Shown here piece by piece: positions 63,598 through 64,000 of a DNA stretch of 64,000 nucleotides. The notes under the pieces were generated by a model, which made no database searches, was not told the origin of the DNA, and worked only from the letters and a program-made list of their open reading frames with translations. Made by a program: the position numbers and the translations under genes. Numbering within the stretch: the stretch's first letter is position 1; every line of letters begins with the position of its first letter. This stretch comes from Cognaticolwellia beringensis (GTDB taxonomy: Bacteria > Pseudomonadota > Gammaproteobacteria > Enterobacterales > Alteromonadaceae): assembly GCF_002076895.1 (NCBI RefSeq), contig NZ_CP020465.1:4154001-4218000 (forward strand). Reading direction: 5' to 3'.

Positions 63598-63690
63598 AAC
63601 GCCCATTTAAGGGGCTGATTAATAGTTTGCTAAAATGTGCAGCGAAGCGGAACCTTGTAAACTGTTTTAGTTCCGTTTAAACGCTTTGTT
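63598..63690 (-). repeat. integron attC-like site 1
   Basis: On the plus strand it begins AACGCCCATTTAAGGGGC and includes TTTGCTAAAATGTGCAGCG, the arm AACTGTTTTAGTTCCG and GTTTAAACGCTTTGTTATAG. It matches the other attC sites in plan and in the TAAAACAGTT/ACATTTTAG blocks. It is the most intact site and the element insertion is at its outer crossover. Confidence 0.8.
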
Positions 63691-64000
63691 ATAGGGCTAA
63701 TGGGTATTCCCACTGGTTACACTTTGTGAGTTCAACAAACTGGTCACTTGGGTATTTAATTACCTCAAGTATATTCGTTGGCTCGATATTTAAAGTACTA
63801 AAACCTTCATGATCAATGCTATTTTCAAGTTGATGCCCCTTATTTTTCAGGAACACTCTTATCATGCATGAATCTGGGTAGTAGCTATTATTTAATGACG
63901 ATATATCCACTTTAGCTTTAACAATGCAAGGAATGCCAATACTCAATAAAACATCGCTTAAATCGCCTCCAATATCATGAGAGTTATATAAAGCTTCGCC
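63689..64000 (-). CDS. cassette gene, hypothetical, start outside the window
   Basis: The frame is open to base 64000, where it still reads EALYNSHDIGGDLSDVLLS upstream of a TTG 63946 that is not taken as start. It therefore encodes at least 103 residues, ending KCNQWEYPLAL. The family is not recognised. It lies 5' of attC 1, so the array continues to the right of the window. Confidence 0.6.
   Translation of the reverse strand, partial: GEALYNSHDIGGDLSDVLLSIGIPCIVKAKVDISSLNNSYYPDSCMIRVFLKNKGHQLENSIDHEGFSTLNIEPTNILEVIKYPSDQFVELTKCNQWEYPLAL

Overview
The window looks like chromosome of a marine gammaproteobacterium of the Alteromonadales, most probably Colwellia-like. The evidence is AT-rich sequence, long AT-rich intergenic gaps, FNR-type anaerobic control sites, a soluble NAD-dependent formate dehydrogenase, PEP-CTERM proteins and attC sites of the kind found in marine bacteria. 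No rRNA gene or complete tRNA gene is visible. The assignment rests on gene content and base composition only.

Region 1 (1-9.6 kb) is an anaerobic or redox cluster: an RNase-like beta-lactamase-fold protein with a small c-type cytochrome lipoprotein, a COG0701 permease with a mini-thioredoxin, a stomatin/NfeD pair, and a universal stress protein next to a second cytochrome lipoprotein. Three perfect and one near-perfect FNR boxes (TTGAT-N4-ATCAA) lie in front of these units. The cluster carries genomic scars: a fused relic of an integrase 3' end and an MBL 5' end, a DUF6868 pseudogene, and an intact tyrosine recombinase flanked by long hairpins.

Region 2 (10-38 kb) is ordinary chromosome: CorA, two YdcZ-type transporters, a cardiolipin synthase, two EEP-fold phosphohydrolases (one with no ATG, GTG or TTG start), a persulfide-dioxygenase-like MBL protein, a DMT exporter, a nitrilase-like protein without its nucleophile, a PA2778/PA2779-like pair, an MlaA/RND pair, oligopeptidase B, thioredoxin 2, a homocysteine methyltransferase, a B12-binding radical SAM protein, a DTW protein and a SEC-C protein.

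Region 3 (38-46 kb) is a complete fdsGBA-fdhD-fdsD operon for NAD+-linked molybdenum formate dehydrogenase. It is divergent from a ModE/periplasmic-binding-type regulator and sits beside a truncated oxalate/formate antiporter. After it come relics of DUF6868 and of the SEC-C gene, in the same order and orientation as the intact genes at 35-37.7 kb, which points to an old segmental duplication that has decayed.

Region 4 (46.8-53.3 kb) holds a PQQ-type sugar dehydrogenase, a lipoprotein hydrolase, a periplasmic isochorismatase-fold protein, a small cytochrome c, a pseudogene, a cytochrome b561 and a lipoprotein.

Region 5 (53.5 kb to the right edge) looks like a genomic island. It begins at what appears to be the 3' tip and terminator of a tRNA-Ser gene, followed by a P4-type integrase, AlpA, small accessory genes and a RepA-like ATPase next to four 12-bp iteron-like repeats. 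Two PEP-CTERM proteins follow. From 60.6 kb rightward there is an integron cassette array on the minus strand, with five attC-like sites and five cassette genes. A 178-bp MITE-like element sits exactly at one attC crossover triplet. The integron integrase is not in the window.
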